From NCBI GenBank assembly GCA_035236585.1, contig CP141128.1:52689257-52753256 (forward strand): 64,000 nucleotides of DNA, read 5' to 3'. The notes under the pieces were generated by a model. That model worked only from the letters and a program-made list of their open reading frames with translations, did not search any database and was not told where the DNA came from. This document shows positions 63,279-64,000 of this stretch, piece after piece. Positions within the stretch are counted from its first letter, which is position 1, and every line of letters starts with the position of its first letter. The position numbers and the translations under genes are program-made. Source of the stretch: Warburgia ugandensis. Taxonomy: Eukaryota > Streptophyta > Magnoliopsida > Canellales > Canellaceae.

Positions 63279-64000
63279 TTCTTCCCTCCTTATAGGAATT
63301 TTTGTCCTCGAAATTCTTTCCATGTTATTCTTCAATAGTTAAAAAGCATCCCCACAACTCAAGATCTACAAATCAGAGTAAAAATTTTCAAAGTCAATGC
63401 CAATAACAATTTCATACCATATCATCGCCTCAAATAACAACTCAAACATATAACCATACTCTCATCCGAGTTAATCATTTGTTTACAACTTAACATAAGT
63501 GAATTACCATATCAACAAAATTTGAGATACCATAACTCACATATAGGCAATTTATGCCAAATCTATTCGAGTGCATAGTACCTCATTATTAGGCAATATA
63601 TATCAATCACACCATATCATATTAACTTCTGAAAGGGTAATACATGCCAATTAAATCGAAAAATATCTTCTCCTCAATAGGCAATCCATGCTTAAACAAA
63701 ATCAGAGTGCACTAGCTCGGTAACATACAATCATATGCCAATCAAAACAAGAGCATACCGGCTTAATAACGAGAAATCATATGCCAATCAAAATCAAAGC
63801 ATACCGGTCAATAAGAGGCAATCATATGATAATCGAAAGCTGAGCATACTAGCTTAATAGCAAGCAATCATATGCCAATCATAATCTGAGCATACCATCT
63901 CAATAGCAGGCAATTATATGCTAATAAGAATTAGAGCATACCAGCTCAATATCATGCAATCATATGCCAATTAGAATCAAATCCACAGCATGATCATATT
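63279..64000 (-). mobile_element. Element E internal region, 3' end
   Basis: The minus strand reads NFEDKNSYKEGRM, with the stop supplied by the first bases of the LTR (TGTAAC), and the purine run CTATAAGGAGGGAAGAA next to it. Upstream (rising coordinates) the sequence is AT-rich and turns into a 46-bp tandem repeat. No other pol motif is visible in the 0.7 kb available, so E may also be noncoding. It continues past the window. Confidence 0.78.
63545..64000. repeat. 46-bp tandem repeat in element E
   Basis: The core TCATATGCCAAT recurs at 63,731, 63,777, 63,822, 63,868, 63,914 (as TTATATGCTAAT) and 63,960, a spacing of 45-46 bp, joined by 'gagcatacc.gctcaatag'. Decayed units reach back to about 63,545. 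The array runs off the window. Confidence 0.9.

Noticed and set aside
1..64000. Search for tRNA, rRNA, snRNA or host exons between elements
   Set aside because: The only stretches not assigned to a retroelement (for example 11,785-11,953) are short and show no such signal. The tRNA-like words found are primer-binding sites.

Overview
This window is plant nuclear DNA made almost entirely of LTR retrotransposons inserted into one another. I found no host gene, tRNA, rRNA or other cellular RNA gene. The evidence for a plant is the set of Ty3/gypsy hallmarks. Initiator-Met-type primer sites (TTGGTATCAGAGC and a variant) and pol-terminal NFEDEI/NFEDKI remnants next to polypurine tracts point to Tekay/Del-like chromoviruses. 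Decayed TGGCGCCGTTGCC-type primer sites and an integrase HHCC remnant point to Athila/Tat-like elements. The composition is AT-rich, CpG sites have mutated, and insertions are nested several deep, as in a large, repeat-rich seed-plant genome (probably an angiosperm). I cannot name the species. Family letters below (A, B, C, D, E, F) are my own labels.

Left third (1-17,323). Element A has a 5' LTR that enters from before the window and ends at 2950, a primer site at 2952, a 3.4-kb internal domain with no coding content (2951-6343), and a 5.44-kb 3' LTR (6344-11,784). This is the plan of a LARD (large retrotransposon derivative). A truncated family-B LTR (588-about 2626) sits in the 5' LTR. A second family-A copy, a solo LTR with GAAAG target duplications, covers 11,954-17,318.

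Middle (17,324-38,880). Older Athila/Tat-like pieces (D'' on the minus strand, D' on the plus strand) are broken up by a fragment of an A LTR (about 19,060-19,973), a solo B LTR with TTGGC duplications (21,113-23,858), and element C (24,120-32,512). C is the oddest object here. It is flanked by a perfect TCAAG duplication, but its two LTRs are inverted, so both outer ends are LTR 5' ends. After C come the end of the D' LTR, a poorly resolved LTR-like stretch, and a degenerate pol gene on the minus strand (about 37,470-38,860).

Right (38,885-59,348). Family D forms a tandem array on the minus strand: LTR - 4.4-kb internal - LTR - 4.4-kb internal - LTR - partial internal. The middle LTR carries a B solo LTR (CAAAG duplications), which itself carries a second B solo LTR in the opposite orientation (GTATC duplications). 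The array is cut by element E on the minus strand: LTR 59,349-63,278, then internal sequence with a 46-bp tandem repeat running off the window.

The structural pieces that work together are the LTR promoters (TATAAATAG), primer sites, polypurine tracts and matching LTR termini. Several potential RNA hairpins and one block of about 100 bp recur at matching positions in LTRs of different families. Open frames inside LTRs do not look like genes.
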